Of a stretch of DNA of 64,000 nt, positions 12,200-26,461 are shown one piece after another. The translations under genes and the position numbers were made by a program. A model generated the notes under the pieces. It ran no database searches and was not told where the DNA came from. It saw nothing but the letters and a program-made list of their open reading frames with translations. The stretch's first letter is position 1, and the number at the start of each line of letters is the position of its first letter. The DNA comes from Neodontobutis hainanensis (Eukaryota; Chordata; Actinopteri; Gobiiformes; Odontobutidae), in contig JALDNG010000041.1 in NCBI GenBank assembly GCA_024349245.1, forward strand, positions 682,001-746,000, in the 5' to 3' direction.

Positions 12200-15100
12200 G
12201 CGGTGATTTTTTAAAGTAGCCTGGTGCCTGTGCCCGATGACAAATGAGGCTAGTCTGTAATTATTATTGATATATATTGTTTGTCTCAAGATTGCTGGAT
12301 GATTGCAGGAGGTGTCAGCGTCATTTCATGATCTCAGTGATCTCAGTAATTGCTTTTAATAATGGGCTGAATCTTTTACTGAGGTTAATGAATGCAGTAA
12401 GAAAAATGTGAATTTAATGTATTACATGTAGAACTATGCGACTTAAACTAAACTAACTATAACTTGTAAAGAGCTCAAACATTAAAACTATTGATTTAAC
12501 CTCTAAAGAAAATTAAAGAATGAAACATCATCTTATTTATTCACATTGGTTACAACCTCAGGGACTGTCCCTGCACAACTCTCATGTTCTAAGAAAAAAG
12601 ACAATATATTCATAAGACAAAAGATTTTAATTAATTAAAATAAATGATAAAAAAAAGTGGTGGAAAAAAAAACCTTTTAACCAAAAGTGTAAAAGTGAAT
12701 GTCGTTCTTATGGATATGTCTAATCCTTGGACTTATGCCAGTACTGACATACAGATGACCAAATAAAACAAATACACAGTAACAGATAAAGAAACACAAG
12801 CATACGTGCTCCTGAGTGTATTCTGCAGGGGACATTTTGTGTTGAAAAGGTTGAGGGTTACCTTTGTGCACAAGTCACATCCTTTTTGCGTGGGGTATGT
12901 GTGGGGTACTTCTCCAAAGAGGATGATAGTAAGTATGTGACTATCTCCGTCCGTGGATGACCTTAAGCAAAACAGAATGAGTCACCTATAACCAGTAATG
13001 GTAGACCAGAGATCTGCCATTTTAAATATTTGTTTAAACAGAATAATGAGTCTGACTCAGTTTCAAGCAGTAACCTTAACTCTCATAAACTGCTTCAGGA
13101 GACAGACATGTGCATTAACGTCAAAGAAAGTGGAAGTCATGTCAGCCTCTCTTGACACAATATTACAAAATATATTGTGATTGTATTCTGTGAAATATTT
13201 TTTCACATGGCGTACATCTGGGTTCACACTTTGTGGATATTCTCACCTAATACTGCAGCATGGTAATGTAAAGTGTATTTCAGAAAACAAAACACACAAA
13301 ACCCTTTAAATTATTAGGTCTACAAATGTTCTTGTTAACTCCTACAAATTAAAGTTTTATGGCAAGTATGACGCTCAGATCCTGTGACATGAAACAAGAA
13401 AACTAGCATTAAGCCTTAACATCTAGCACACTTGAAAAGTATAGGTCACAGCATTTAAAAGGAACTCTGTAATTAGTATAGCACTTAATAATCAGTCTCA
13501 CATACAGCTACTTGCGTCTGATTGCTGCCCCTTAATCACCTGAACTAAAGAAGACTGGAGTTATTTCAATCAAAGTTGAGCTAAATCTAATTTGTTGATG
13601 AATATGTTCTGTACATTTCATCTTAAGCACATGAAAACTATCCATAAACACTGAGCCTCTACAATCCTTTCTAGTCTAGAATAGACACAAATGTATTTAG
13701 TACTAGACACAGGTTCAATTCATAGAAAAATTAGGTCTTTATGTCTTCCTCCCTATAATATAAACCCAATAACATATTTCAAAATGTTGAAAACAACATA
13801 CACAGAAAGTAAAATGTAATTAAATCTAATGCTTTAGCCCAGTTGTAAATTTTTTACCATGTCAATAGAAAACTAATAAACCAGGGATTCATTAATTTAA
13901 GGTAGGAATACGGCTAAAAACATCCACCAGATGGCGCTGTGGGGCGGATTTAGGTCATTTTTTACTTCATTAAATGTTTCCCATAATGTGTGAGTAAATC
14001 AAAAATAATTTGTTTTTAATTAATTATTAAATTCATAACATTTGCGTAATGATTATGTCTATTTGGCTAATAAAGTTAAAGCATTTTACTAAAAACCAAT
14101 TGTGATATCAACAGATTTTTGGAGCTGTTAAACTCATTTGAAATATTCCCTGCTTTCGAAATGTCACATTAAGTGTTCTGATGGTGTCATGAAAAGTTAA
14201 GATATGCCTTTTAAGAGAAGCCTTTCAAGAGGAAAGTGTCAATTAGAGCAGGCTATTTTCCATTATCTTCAGACTGTGGTTGTGTTAAATTTCAGGGCAG
14301 CTGTCCAGTTGGTGATCTCAGACTGTCATATGTTACACAAGACAAAGGAAGAGAGTAAAGGAAAATTTAAGTGTGTGTTGTAAAAGGAATTTATTTTCTG
14401 TGGTGCAGTAAGACAATTGATTGACACATTTCTTTTATTTATTTGCACTTTTGGTTCACGGTATCTACAGCGTGTCATTAAGGCTTAATATATATTATCT
14501 CATTACCATTTGTAACCTTCAACAACTCTCTGTGTGTCACAGTAATGTACAAAATCAAACCTAAACATTGTGTAATAATACATTGTCCAACCCCGAATCT
14601 CTGGCCAGCTCTAACATAGTGGACTTCCCTGCTGCATACAATCAGCATGAATGGAGGCTGGCTGTGATCATGTGACCATGGCAATGAAAGGAGGGGAGCA
14701 CAACAACCTCAGCGCCATCTCCTGCTTTGAATCTGTTCCACTGGAGACCAGGGCCTTTATTTATACTCACAAACCCAAATGTTTTGCAGTGCATCAATGT
14801 ATTTGTTTTGCATGATGGAAAAGACAAAGCCGGTTAGTTTTAATGGCTGACAGTGACAGGTCTGGCAGAGCGTTGAGGGACTGGTAGCAGGCCAGACTGA
14901 GACAGCTGTAAGCCCTCCACTGCAGTCAGGTAGGTTATTACAGCTTTTATTTAATCAGTAACTCTATGGATATTGTAAAGCTTATAGTTGCATGATGTTC
15001 TCACATGCTGTTATTTATGAGTCATAGGTAACATTAGAAAAACTAATTTTACCGTTACATGTTTGTTCACAAATCTTACAACATTAGTTATAATGGTTTT

Positions 15101-18027
15101 GGAGAAAGTAGGACAAATTTGTTTTTCTCATACAAAGTATATGTATGAGTAATTGTTATGTATTGCTTGTTCATTAAATTGCCAATCTGCAATCATATAG
15201 AGCGTTGATTGCACTATAATTAAATTTAAACCAAAATGGAAGGAATATGTGACCACTAATTATAAATTAGTCTAAGAGCTGAACCCAGACAGAGGACTAG
15301 GATTGATCATTCTTAGGTAAAGGAACTGATTGCAATATTATTTATCTGTCCGTCTCAGAACAAGCTAAACAATGTTTCTTATGAACTTGTAAAATCATTA
15401 TTGGTTATATATATAAGTCCTTGTTATATTAATCTCCTGCTTGTCACCTTTCCTTCCTATGCTTTCTTCCCCATCTTTCTGTTCGTCCCCCTTTCTCTCT
15501 TCTATCTCTGCACCAGCTGCTGCCACATGAGCTGCAAAGACAGGAGAGACCCTCACCCCCTCAGCCACACTCACAGACAAAAGGCCCGAGTCGCTTGCTG
15601 AACACTGCCCTTTTTCTCCATCTGTCCCTTCAAGCACGGCTGATGTGGTGCTGGTGGCTTGCTTGAGGAGAAAAAAAGAGGCCTCAACTGGGACAAAAAT
15701 CCAGGACTGGCCCTAAAAAGGAGAGAGGGGAGCGTGTGAGGGGTGGAGGATGAGGTGAATGGGGAATAGTGGGAATATGGCCGATGAAAGCAGGTGCTAA
15801 GGCCTCCACAGGAAGACTGATTTTTTCTGAATACCTATGGGAAAACCCTGAAAATGGTATGCCTCCTTCCACTCTGTATATGCATGAAGCTGCATGTTTA
15901 TTGTGTGTCTTTGTGACAGTGGTGATTTTGGGCAGCATTGGCACTTAAGGGTGGGATGTGCATGAATGACCCATGGCTGACAGACAGTGAGTAGTGAGAT
16001 TTTACATTGCTTTTCCTTACATCACAGCGCTGGAGGTAGAGCTGGAGGGGGAGCTGCATTAAAGACAGACTTTTGGCATTTTATTGGGTGTCAGGGGCGG
16101 GCAATAGCAGAGTGTGTGTATGTGTGCACTGGGGGGATGTGGCTGAAGAAAAGGCCGAGAGTGAGCTTCTTTTGCCATCATCGTGGACTGGACATCTTTT
16201 TATGTAAGTTAGTATATTCTGTCTTTATTGGTGAGCATTCTTAGCGTCATACATGTGTAATTATAAGCAGCTCACTTTTCACCATTTTTGTTTTCCCATA
16301 AGGCTTGCTTATTTCCTGTGTTGTGTTCATCAAACTGCATAATTGTTATTTGTCATGCTGTGGTCTGTAAGAGGTAAATATAGATACTTACATGTTATAC
16401 AGTTGAAAATCTTCAGTGTTTCCTGTGGGTTAGGCTTCTGTCTCTGTTTCGGAGGCCATATTGCAGCACGGTGCTGTAAGGGTGACCGGAACCAGCTGAA
16501 ACCGGTTTGAGGCAGTTGGAGGGCTGACAGGAACAATGCTGTCTCTGTGCTCCACTGAGAGATACAGGGGTATCCCAGGCTTCTCAACGGCAGTCCTATG
16601 CTGCTTAGCCATGGAGCAGACCTCCCTGCTCGCGGCGGCTGTGTGGCTGTTGTCGTGGTCTGTAGCACAGTGTGCAGCGAGAATCACAGGAAAGACTGGG
16701 AATGGATGAGAACAGGGGTACGTGACTGGCTGAGAGTCTGTGATTCTGCAGGAGAGTCTGTCTCACACACACCCATAGATACACATACGAGCATGATCTT
16801 TCTGACAGTTAGTATGTCTGCTAGTGCTGCAAAGACTGACTAAAGAGGATCTTTACCTGGACCACCAACATTTACCAGAACCATGGATGTAATCTGACCC
16901 TGAAATCTGGGCCTGGGTTGGGATTTTTTTTCAGGCATGGTGGGGTGAATGGTGCTCTCTGGGTTAGTGGTGTTGTCATTGTTTGTTGCAGAATGGAAGG
17001 AAGGAAAGATGGCTTGTCTAGAGACTGGGGACAAACAGAGAGAGGTTTGGATGATTCAATTTGCATGTTTACACTATTGCCATTTTATTGAATTCTTCAG
17101 AATCAGATTTTGGTGATTTGACTTAGAAAAAAATGCATGTGCATTCTGTATTTTCTGTGTTTCAAATTTGTATGAATGACATACATTTAGTTGCCATGCT
17201 GTCATGGCTGTGACTATTTTTTTCACTAGGCCCATCAGCACTGCTGCAGCCTCACAAAGCTCAGCAGCCATCTTTTCCCTTCACTACATACATTTCTTAT
17301 CCTGATGGTCTTCTCATCATTGTTGAGACACCCTGTCCTCTATATTCTGTCATCTGGACAAGAAATTGTTGCTTACCTAATCCAGTGCTGATTCTACAAA
17401 ACAAGAGCCAGTATGTGCAGACGTGGCTGCAGTGCATTTAAATTCATGAGCAACAGCTTTAGCTGCACAAAGAGCAGCTCTGTGGCTGTGCATTTGGTCC
17501 ACCTCCATCTAAAACAGGGATTTTCTATTACTACGTCATCAGTGCACCACATCAGATAATGTTACCAATATAGAAAGAAGTATAGAAAAACCGAGAGTAT
17601 TTTTGTTTGCTTACCTGTTTTTGTTGTCAATAAATATGTATATAAATATGATTGTCATATTTTCATTATTAACTCCTTGTTTAGTATACACCTTTGGTAT
17701 ATTACTATTTCATCACTGTAACCTGCGGTATGTGAGCCACAGAAAAAGACTAAAACTCTCAAATCTATTTGTATTAATTATGAACAGGTTAATACCATAG
17801 CAGAGATCTAGAATTGCAACTAAAACCGCAAGCAGCAATAAAGGCCTACATTTCAAAGCACAAACCATACTGTTAACCCCAAATGGTGCATGTGTCACAG
17901 AGACACAGAAATCTTATTGAACTGAAAAAACTAATGGCTAACTTTTGTTAAGACAGCTTTCAAGATTATGTTGACAGAGGTTAAACTTCCTCAAATAAAA
18001 AATGTAGAAGAAGATAGCAAAAAAATG

Positions 18028-18470
18028 GTTGGTCACGTGTTCAATTTAAAATGGCGGCCTTCTTGTGTTTGGTAAGTGTGAGGGACCCATTTACTTTTTG
18101 GTTCATGATCCAATGCTGGATATTCTACCAAATTTCAATGGGAATACAATTAACTAAATGTCGCGCCTCCCATTCACTTAAAAAAGAAAAAAACTAAACT
18201 TTTGTTTGTTGGTGTGGTTGAGTAGTCGATAGGCAGGTTGCATTTTGACTTTTTTGTCACAAGGGATGTGTAATACAAATTGCATTTCTGTATGACAAAC
18301 AATTAGTCTTTGGGGCTCATTTCAATCAGAAAATGTCTGTGAGACTTACAGCAGTTTAAAAAAACATAAACTTACCCCAAAATGGCGGCATGTAGGAGGA
18401 GAAAGATAAACTATTAAGGCTAAAAACAGGTTGGTCACATGTTCTATTCAAAATGCCCCTCTTCTTGTGT
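18028..18470. repeat. Diverged two-copy direct repeat
   Basis: A module of about 41 bp beginning GGTTGGTCAC and ending TCTTGTGT occurs at 18028-18068 and again at about 18429-18470, offset by about 401 bp. The word AAAATGGCGGC also occurs near both. This looks like an old local duplication or two copies of an unidentified repeat. Confidence 0.5.
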
Positions 18471-18922
18471 GTGATAGGACCTGGTCCCCATAGACTTTAA
18501 TGATCATTCCCCTGCCCCATTTGTGAGTTTTTGTGTATGTTCAGGGAGTCACATTTGTGCTAGAAGGATCAGAAAAAAATGGAATAAAAACAGATGCTAA
18601 CAGTTTCAACAAGCCCTCCCGGCCTATGAAATCTTCTTCAGTGACAATGAACTTATTGTAAATATTTTATGGTCACTGCAAAGCACGTTCAGTTTTTATT
18701 TTTGCACTTACTAATTTATTTTTCAAAGAATGACAATCAATCCTATGAAATTTATTTTGAAAATACTTCTGATTATCATGCTTACCTCCTAGCCACGTAA
18801 GACTAATACTGTATAATGATAGGTATATGACAAATGTAGCATTAAAGCAACAAAAGCTGAAAACCTAAATATGTGCCTATTTATTTGTCAGGTGACTTCC
18901 TCATCTGAACAGGAGTAGAAGC

Positions 18923-21900
18923 ATGGGCGATATGAAGACGCCAGACTTTGATGATTTACTGGCAGCCTTTGATATTCCTGACATGGTGGATCCTAAAGCT
19001 GCTATTGAATCAGGCCACAATAATGATGAAAGCCAACTCAAACTAACTAATACAGTGACTGCAAATGAAGATGAGGTTCATATCACCTCAGGTAATGAAG
19101 CTGGTATCAGTGTCATTGTTAAGAACATCAGAAACATGGACACTAAAGACACCAAAACACACACTTTGGAGAATAAGGGACATTTACAATTGTATTCCCA
19201 GGCTTATTCTGCAGCCATTGGAAATGGACATCAAAATGGCTTCCTGTCCACCATTCCTTCTGGAAACCATCGCAACAAGAACAGATGGAAGGCTCCAAGG
19301 GAAGATGGGCCTGTAGTTCCTAACAGCACGTTACCTATGTTCAATCAGTTCAGTCCAATCTCAAGTGCTGAGGAGTTTGATGAGGATGACAAGATAGATG
19401 TAGAAAACCCTGGTGATAAACATAGTTATCAGACATATCATAGGTCAAGAGCTAAAGGGGAACATAAATATCCCAAATCACTTGTTTCAGTGGATAATCT
19501 CAAACAACTGGGACCAACAGGGAACTTAAAACTTGATCAAAACAACAACCGTAGCAAAGGTCCTTACTTCAACAGCTTACCCATAGAACTTACTAATGAA
19601 ACAAGAAAAGCTGTTCCAAAGACTGAAGAACAGAAACTGCACGAGAATGAGGAGGCATCAGGATCTGTTACTTTGTCTAATTTATCTCCAATAAAAAAAC
19701 AATCCTCTGCAAAACTTCCTTCATGTATAGCAGCCGTTGCTGCTCTGAGTGCCGAAAAGGCTGATACCACAGACTCTGAACTTTTGGATTTTTTGGCATT
19801 GCAGAAAGCATCCACACTTGTCAGTCCCCAAAAGGAGGCTAAAAAGATGTATGACCATGACATTGCACAAGATGTTGCAAAGAGGTTGCTATCAAAGCGG
19901 CCAGAAAGCCCTTCTAGTGTAACAAGTGAGGATAGCAGCAAAAGTTCTCCATCCTCAAGCACAGACGCCAACCCAGTGATCCCAAAAGTCCGGATTAAAA
20001 CTATCAAGACTTCATCAGGACAAATCAAACGTACAGTCACCAGAGTTCTTCCGGAGTTTGAGGGTGAGGGCATTAAAAAGGAAGACATTTCCAAAAGCCA
20101 ATCCTTCATGGGAACCACCTGTGCTATTTTCACATCGCCATCTAGACATTCACTGCCAACAACGGTATTAGCAAAGGAAGTCACCAAGCAGATGACAATT
20201 AAACCTGTAGCAACAGCCTTTTTACCAGTGTCAGCAGTTAAGACAGCTGGTTCTCAAGTAATCAACCTTAAGCTAGCCAACAACACCACTGTCAAAGCGA
20301 CAGTAATCCAAGCGTCATCAGTGCAAAGTGCAAGCAGCGCCATTCTCAAGGCAGCAAATGCCATTCAGCAGCAGACTGTCATGGTAACTGCCTCTAGTCT
20401 GGCTAACACCAAACTTGTGCCAAAGACAGGGCATCTCAGTAATCTCAATTCTTCTGCCTGTAATTTCCACCAAACCCTCTCATCCTCCAAACAGCATCAA
20501 TCACAACAGCAAATCAAACAGAAATCTAAAGTCTTTTGTGGGCAAACTTCAAAGAAAGTTTCCAAGGTTCAAGTATTCTGTAGCTCTCAAAGTTCTTTGG
20601 TAGAGGCTTTCAATAAAGTTCTTAGTAGCATCAACCCTGTTCCTGCATATGTCCCAAACCTCTCTCCTCCAACATCGGCCTGTATCACTCTACCATCCCG
20701 TGGCTACAAGTGTTTGGAGTGTAGTGATTCTTTTGCCCTGGAGAAGAGCCTAACCCAGCACTATGATCGCCGTAGCGTCAGGATTGAGGTGACATGTAAC
20801 CACTGTGCCAAAAGTTTAGTGTTTTACAACAAGTGCAGTCTCTTGTCACACGCCAGAGGCCACAAAGACAAAAGGATGGTTATGCAGTGTTCACAGCTTA
20901 TCCTAAAACCAATCCCAAAAGATCAGATGATAACAACAGGCTCACCCAGTATTAATTCCACTTCCAAAACACAAACGTCCTCTGGGCAGACCTCTGTAAA
21001 AACATCAACAGGTGGGTCTCAGACTGCAGTGATATTAGTTCCATGTAATGCCACTGTGGCAGCCATGCCCTTGGAGGATGACATATCAAAACCCAGCAGA
21101 CAAATCCTGAAGTGCAAGGAGTGCAATGAAATGTTTCAGGATGACAGTTCTTTGGCAAAGCACTATCAACAGTCATCAGAGTCCAACGAACAGGTACGTG
21201 TACATAATAGTCTGCTTTTTATCAGGCTTTTTCAAATGTGTTTTGTGCAAAATAGATAATACCAGTAAATCTAAACATCAGTGTCTTAACTTAACACTAA
21301 TTAATAAAGAGCACAATTTCATTATTCAGACACCAACACCTTTTTTCTCTTTTACAGAAAACGTGCACTGTTTGCCATATGCTTCTTCCAAATCAGTGCA
21401 GCTTTCTGTCACATCAGCGGATTCACCAACATAAATCTCCTTACATCTGCCCTGAATGTGGAGCGAGTTGTCGATCCGTCCACTTTCAGTCCCATGTAAC
21501 TAAAAACTGCCTGCACTACACGCGACGAGTTGGCTACCGGTACGTCAACTTCATAGCAAAGAAACACTTCCCAGCAATTTAATTCTTTGTGTTTGTGCCT
21601 TTAACTTTTGAATTAATCTTAGTCTATTTAAACTGTTATTGACATTTCTCATTCTTTCAATAGCTGTAACCACTGTAGTGTGATCTTTGCTGATGTTGCA
21701 ACTCTTAAGTCCCACATCCAAAGTGCTCACTGTGAGATCTTCTATAAATGCCCAATCTGCCCCATGGCTTTCAAATCTGCCTCTGGAACACAAGCCCATG
21801 CTTACACACAGCATCCTGGGGTGAAATCAGGAGAACCCAAGTAAGTCTTCAAACACAATTTCCTATTTGAATGATTATTTGTGTGTATTGGTTACTTGAC

Positions 21901-24358
21901 AAATTCAGCAAATCCTTTATTTTTCTCAATTTATGTTACGAGTACTTTGTATGTTAACATGTTAAAGCACGTTAAAAGCTAATAACATAAAATATACACT
22001 TTTCCTTACACATATCATTGACAGTAAGGGGTTACAAAAACCAACAGCTGTGTTATCTAATACCTATGTCTAATTTATTTTTCGGGTTTTTAAGATTTTA
22101 GACATGGTGGCTTATTTTTCCTAATTGTTTTTCCATGTATCAACCCACACAGTGTAGCCCAACAGCAGATGTTCTGTGTGGACCTGGCCCCTTGTTCACT
22201 CAGATGTTAACGCTAACACAGTTTTTTATGTATTGCAGGCTAATCTACAAATGCTACATGTGTGACACTGTATTCACGCTGCAGTCTCTGCTCCACTCAC
22301 ACTTTGAACAGCACGCCATCAGTCAAAATGTTTCTGTGTTTAAATGCCCCGACTGCTCGATGTACTATGCACAGAAGCAACTCATGTTGGATCATATCAA
22401 GGTAGAAGTCAAATAAAAATAAGAAAAGATGTAATTATTTTTCTCAAAGCCATTTATATTTAAGGGTAGTGTATTCATATGTATTTGGTACATATTGTTA
22501 TATAAAGCCTTGTAAAAAATATATATAAATATAAGATTTATGGAAAGTTGTTTGGATGTGATGGGTTTACACTAGAGTATATAGTGGGTATGTAATGAGC
22601 CAAGTGCATGACATGTTTAGAAGCTATCAAAATAATTTTAAGCCAGAATATGTTAAAGTTAAAAGTTACATGCTAGTTGGTTTAATTCACCTTAATAGTC
22701 ATATTGTAATCATATAGTGTTACTACCAACAATATCTTAAATGTCAAGGATAGTTAGTTCTGCCCTGTGTTTTGTTGTCAGGCTGCTCATGGTACTCTGA
22801 AGACAATCGAGGGTCCACCAAACTTGTGTTTCAACCTCCCTCTTAGCACCAAGCTGACAAAATCTAACAGCCCCTGCAGCAGCAGTCCCACCAACAACAA
22901 CAACAACAAAGACAGTGGAAATGAAAAATGTCTCGACAGACCTGAAAAGAAGTCTCCTCTGCCACTGAAGAAAAATAACAGCAACAGCCCAGTGGAGCTG
23001 AAGAGCACAGCGAGCACTGGATACACATGTGGGGAATGCAACACCGTCTTTAGTTCCAGAGAGGTCTATGTGGGACACATGAGGCGAGAACATGGCAAGG
23101 TAAAATTTTAATACCATGAATTGTGGATCGGTTAAATGTTGCCAAATTTAAGTGTAATTTATCTTGCAATATTTTTAGATATTTAAAAAGCATCCATGTC
23201 GGCAGTGTGAAAAGTCCTTCAGTTCCTCACACAGTCTCTGTCGGCATAACCGGCTCAAACACAAGGGGTTGCGCAAAGTCTACACCTGCCCGTGAGTTTA
23301 CAAACTAACTAGTACTACAATTAATGTATGTCCTGTTGTAATGCCTTTTATATATAAAGAGTTATATAGATGAAAACGATGCATTATGTGATATTCTGTT
23401 TAACTGTTACAGACACTGTCCAGCTCTAAGTCAGCCCTTCACTAAAAGAGTTTTATTGGATCAACATATTCAGCTGATGCATGGAGATGGAGAGGGGAAA
23501 CCTATCAGTGCTGATAATCTAGAGTCACTGTCTGACAAGGAAATGGTACTGTTGCTTTTACAATTTCTGGACCATATGTCATTAGTTTTCTATAATGATT
23601 GATGTGATTTATTATAGTTTGGCTCTATACCTCTTTTGGTTAAAGAATTAAGTTAAGACATCTTTTATTTACTCATTAAGCTTAACAGTTCTTGACCGCA
23701 AAGTTACATAAATGTGACATTTCTAAACAACAAACTGAGCCTCAGTATCTGATTTAAAAACTTACCCCACATCTTCACACACACAAAATACAACATTTTT
23801 CACTTAACAAAATGTTGTATAAACTATGTGTCCTTTCTCATTTCTTACTTACAGACTCTTAGTGTAAAGCGGAAGTCAGAGGAAAATGAGGGGTCTCCAA
23901 GTGTCAACTCCAGGGGCCAAGACTCACAGCCCTTAAAGAGGCTCAAAGTGAACATCCTAAAAGTTTACAAGTGTGCTGTCTGTGGCGTTACCACAGAAGA
24001 CATCACTGCTTTCCATAACCACATCCCTCAGCACAAGACAGATGGCTCCTCTTACCAATGCCAGGAGTGTGGCCTGTGCTACACCTCGCCCCGGTCCTTA
24101 GCCAGACACCTGTTCATCGTTCACCGGCTGAAGGAACCACATGGGCTCGCCCGATACCAAAGACAGGGCAAAAGTGATGACGAGAGCCAAAGAGAGAACC
24201 AGCTGGACAGTCCAAATGAGAACAACGACTGCAGGCCAAATACCAAATGTAAAGTGTGTGGCAAGGAGTTTGAAACTGAGGGGAACTTGAACACTCACAT
24301 GAGGACACACGGGATGGCGTTTATAAAAGCAAAGAGACTCAGTGCAGCAGAGAAGTGA
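18923..24358 (+). CDS. znf532: znf532, multi-C2H2 zinc finger protein
   Basis: Eight coding exons: 18923-21193, 21358-21539, 21664-21840, 22239-22401, 22782-23099, 23179-23291, 23413-23545, 23855-24358. They total 1286 aa; human ZNF532 is about 1300. The start MGDMKTPDFDDLLAAFDIPD is the signature of the ZNF532/ZNF592/ZNF687 group, nuclear proteins linked to the ZMYND8 (Z3) chromatin complex. Residues 1 to about 590, mostly in the large first exon, are low-complexity Ser/Thr/Lys-rich. About 15 C2H2 fingers follow from about residue 594 (YKCLECSDSF) to 1272 (CKVCGKEFETEGNLNTHMRTH), several atypical. Finger 9 is split across an intron (DHIK then AAHGTL), supporting the splice model. Poly-Asn occurs in exon 5. 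Synteny selects ZNF532 over its paralogues. No frameshift or missing exon was detected. Confidence 0.96.
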
Positions 24359-25229
24359 CAAACATTGACCTAAAGCAATACTGTTGCTTTACACACTGTT
24401 GGTTTATACACTTAAATGTTTATGCTTCTTCTGTCGTAATATTCTGCATTGACGTAAATGCAGCCAAATGTAACATGTATGCACATTGTCAAAGTCACTT
24501 TAAGTGTTCGCAGTAAAACTGCAGAAAATAATTTTATATACATATAGAGTAGCTGTTTCTATAGATGTTTACTGTAATAGATCTCTTTAAAGTTTTTATT
24601 TAGTTTTCATTGTCTTTATATTGCTAGATAGTCTGGATGTACTGTGGCCTATATTGTTGTAATGGAACTATATCCGATTAGTCAGTGCTCTGAGTTTTAA
24701 TGCTGCTAATGTCCAATGAATGTATGACAGGTGTCTGATATTCTCCTGTAGAGCTCACATAAAGGACTCGCATTTTTAGTCATTATTTTTGTGCATAAAG
24801 GCAGAAGCTTGATGAGGACTACATGAAAATACACTATTCCTGTTTAATGCATGCCCTATTGGAGTGCCGCACATGTCACAACTATTATGTAAGCTTAAAA
24901 CACGCTTAACATTTAAGTATCAAGTAATTCATGTGGAAATGTATCCTTTTTCTCATGTCATTCCACTTTTAATATCAACATGGCAGTTCTGTCACAGAAA
25001 TATACATAATATGCAAAGCACTTACATTTAAACAAGCTTTTCTGTCATTAGAAACTTTTAAATTCAAAATCTATCTTCACTGCAGTTGTTGACTAATATA
25101 TTATAATTTTGTTTAAAGTAAAAACCACAATGAATGTTTATGGATTTGTATGAAGGAGATGACTCACTGAGAAAGTTATAGTCTCAAGAATGTAAACTAA
25201 AAAATAATTTTCACATAGCTACACATAGC

Positions 25230-25955
25230 CAGAGGTGGGTAGTAATGAGTTACGTTTACTCAGTTACATTCTGAAATAGAAAAAGTACTTCAAGCTGTAG
25301 TTTTACTGCACAATACTTTTTACTTTTACTTGAGTAGCTTTGTGAAGAAGTAATGCTACTCTTACACAGTTACATTTGACTACACTCGACCAGTTACTTT
25401 ATTTTTATTTATTTTTTTTAACCATTTATTTTTGCTAAAAAAATGCTGCCAGTGGATTTACCACATTACTGTGTTTCACCAATCATACGTAGCCCTGCAG
25501 TCACATGACCAACACAAACTCTTCACACGCAGCAGGAAGAAAAGCATGAAAACTGTCAGAGGCTACTGTCTCCAGTGTTGAAAGTGAAGAGGATGAACTG
25601 GCTTCATGAACAAAGCATGTTTGGCTCACACACAGAGCAAAACAACAGCTGCTCTGTTCAAACACAGATACCTTTTAAAAGCTTTATGTTGTGAAAAAGT
25701 GAGATTAAGAAATTTATGTTTCTTCTTCCTTAATTTGTTATTTTGTAATTTTTGATTAAATCATTTCTAAAATAATAAATCCGACATTATAACCCAACAG
25801 CTACTCAGTACTTAAGTAGGCTTTTAACAAAATACATTTTTTACTCTTGAGTATTTTTTTGCGATGACAACTTTTTACTTCTACCTGAGTAAAATTATTT
25901 TAAAGTAAGACAACTCTTACTTGAGTACAATTTACAGCTTCTCTACTCACCTCTG
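25230..25955. mobile_element. Non-autonomous hAT-type transposon, 726 bp
   Basis: Terminal inverted repeats are CAGAGGTGGGTAG (left) and the complement of CTACTCACCTCTG (right), 12 of 13 matching; CAGNG-type ends are typical of hAT. Flanking 8-bp target duplications are CACATAGC (25222-25229) and CATATAGC (25956-25963), 7 of 8 matching. The interior has repeated AGTTAC/TTACTTGAGTA-like words and no transposase frame. It is a MITE-like element mobilised by a partner elsewhere. Confidence 0.88.
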
Positions 25956-26418
25956 CATATAGCTCTGCCAAACTTAGTACAAGTAGTTTAAATATTGGAA
26001 GTTATTGTTTGTTACTTTTTTCCAGGTCAGTTCTGGACAGCCAACAGTAAGAGTTTTTGACAGAGCAGTCTGTAAATTATATGTCTGGTAGAATAAGTCT
26101 TTGCTGCAGCTGTTTTATAGTCTATCTGGTGCTCATGTACATCACTTTTATTCAATAAACAATGTAACATGTGACGAACAAGATCTAATGTCAACTTATG
26201 TCTAATGTCAAGTACACAAGGCATCGGATCTATCAAATATCTTAATGTCACTTTTCTGTTGAGCACTAGCTCATAAAATATTACAATTTAGTACTTGGTC
26301 TGCCCCTCTAAGACACTAACAAAAACTCAAAAGACTCTAAAAAAAAAAGCTATTGTAGGCTATATTTAGGCCAATGTGCAAATAAAGCTGCAGTAAGAAA
26401 AATACACAGAAACAAACT

Positions 26419-26461
26419 ACTATAACTACAGTATATCTACAGTACTATAACTACAGTATAT
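26419..26461. repeat. Short tandem duplication (about 25-bp unit)
   Basis: ACTATAACTACAGTATAT occurs twice in tandem with CTACAGT between the copies. Confidence 0.7.

Larger units (their letters stand above)
11968..18922. other. grp-znf532 intergenic region with znf532 5' untranslated exons
   Basis: About 7 kb hold the divergent upstream regions of grp and znf532. A strong acceptor (TTTATTTGTCAG) ends at 18891, 31 nt before the znf532 start, so at least one noncoding znf532 exon must lie to the left. A candidate donor is CAGTCAG|GTAGGT near 14930. A diverged two-copy repeat lies at 18.0-18.5 kb. Segments near 12.2-12.4 kb, rich in homeodomain-type TAAT words, could be regulatory. I found no sec11c exon. 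Confidence 0.5.

Noticed and set aside
16330..16687. Overlapping minus-strand open frames upstream of znf532
   Set aside because: No recognisable domain and no consistent exon boundaries; considered incidental.
19564..20187. 207-codon minus-strand open frame inside znf532
   Set aside because: Antisense shadow of the large coding exon; composition mirrors the Ser/Thr-rich sense strand.
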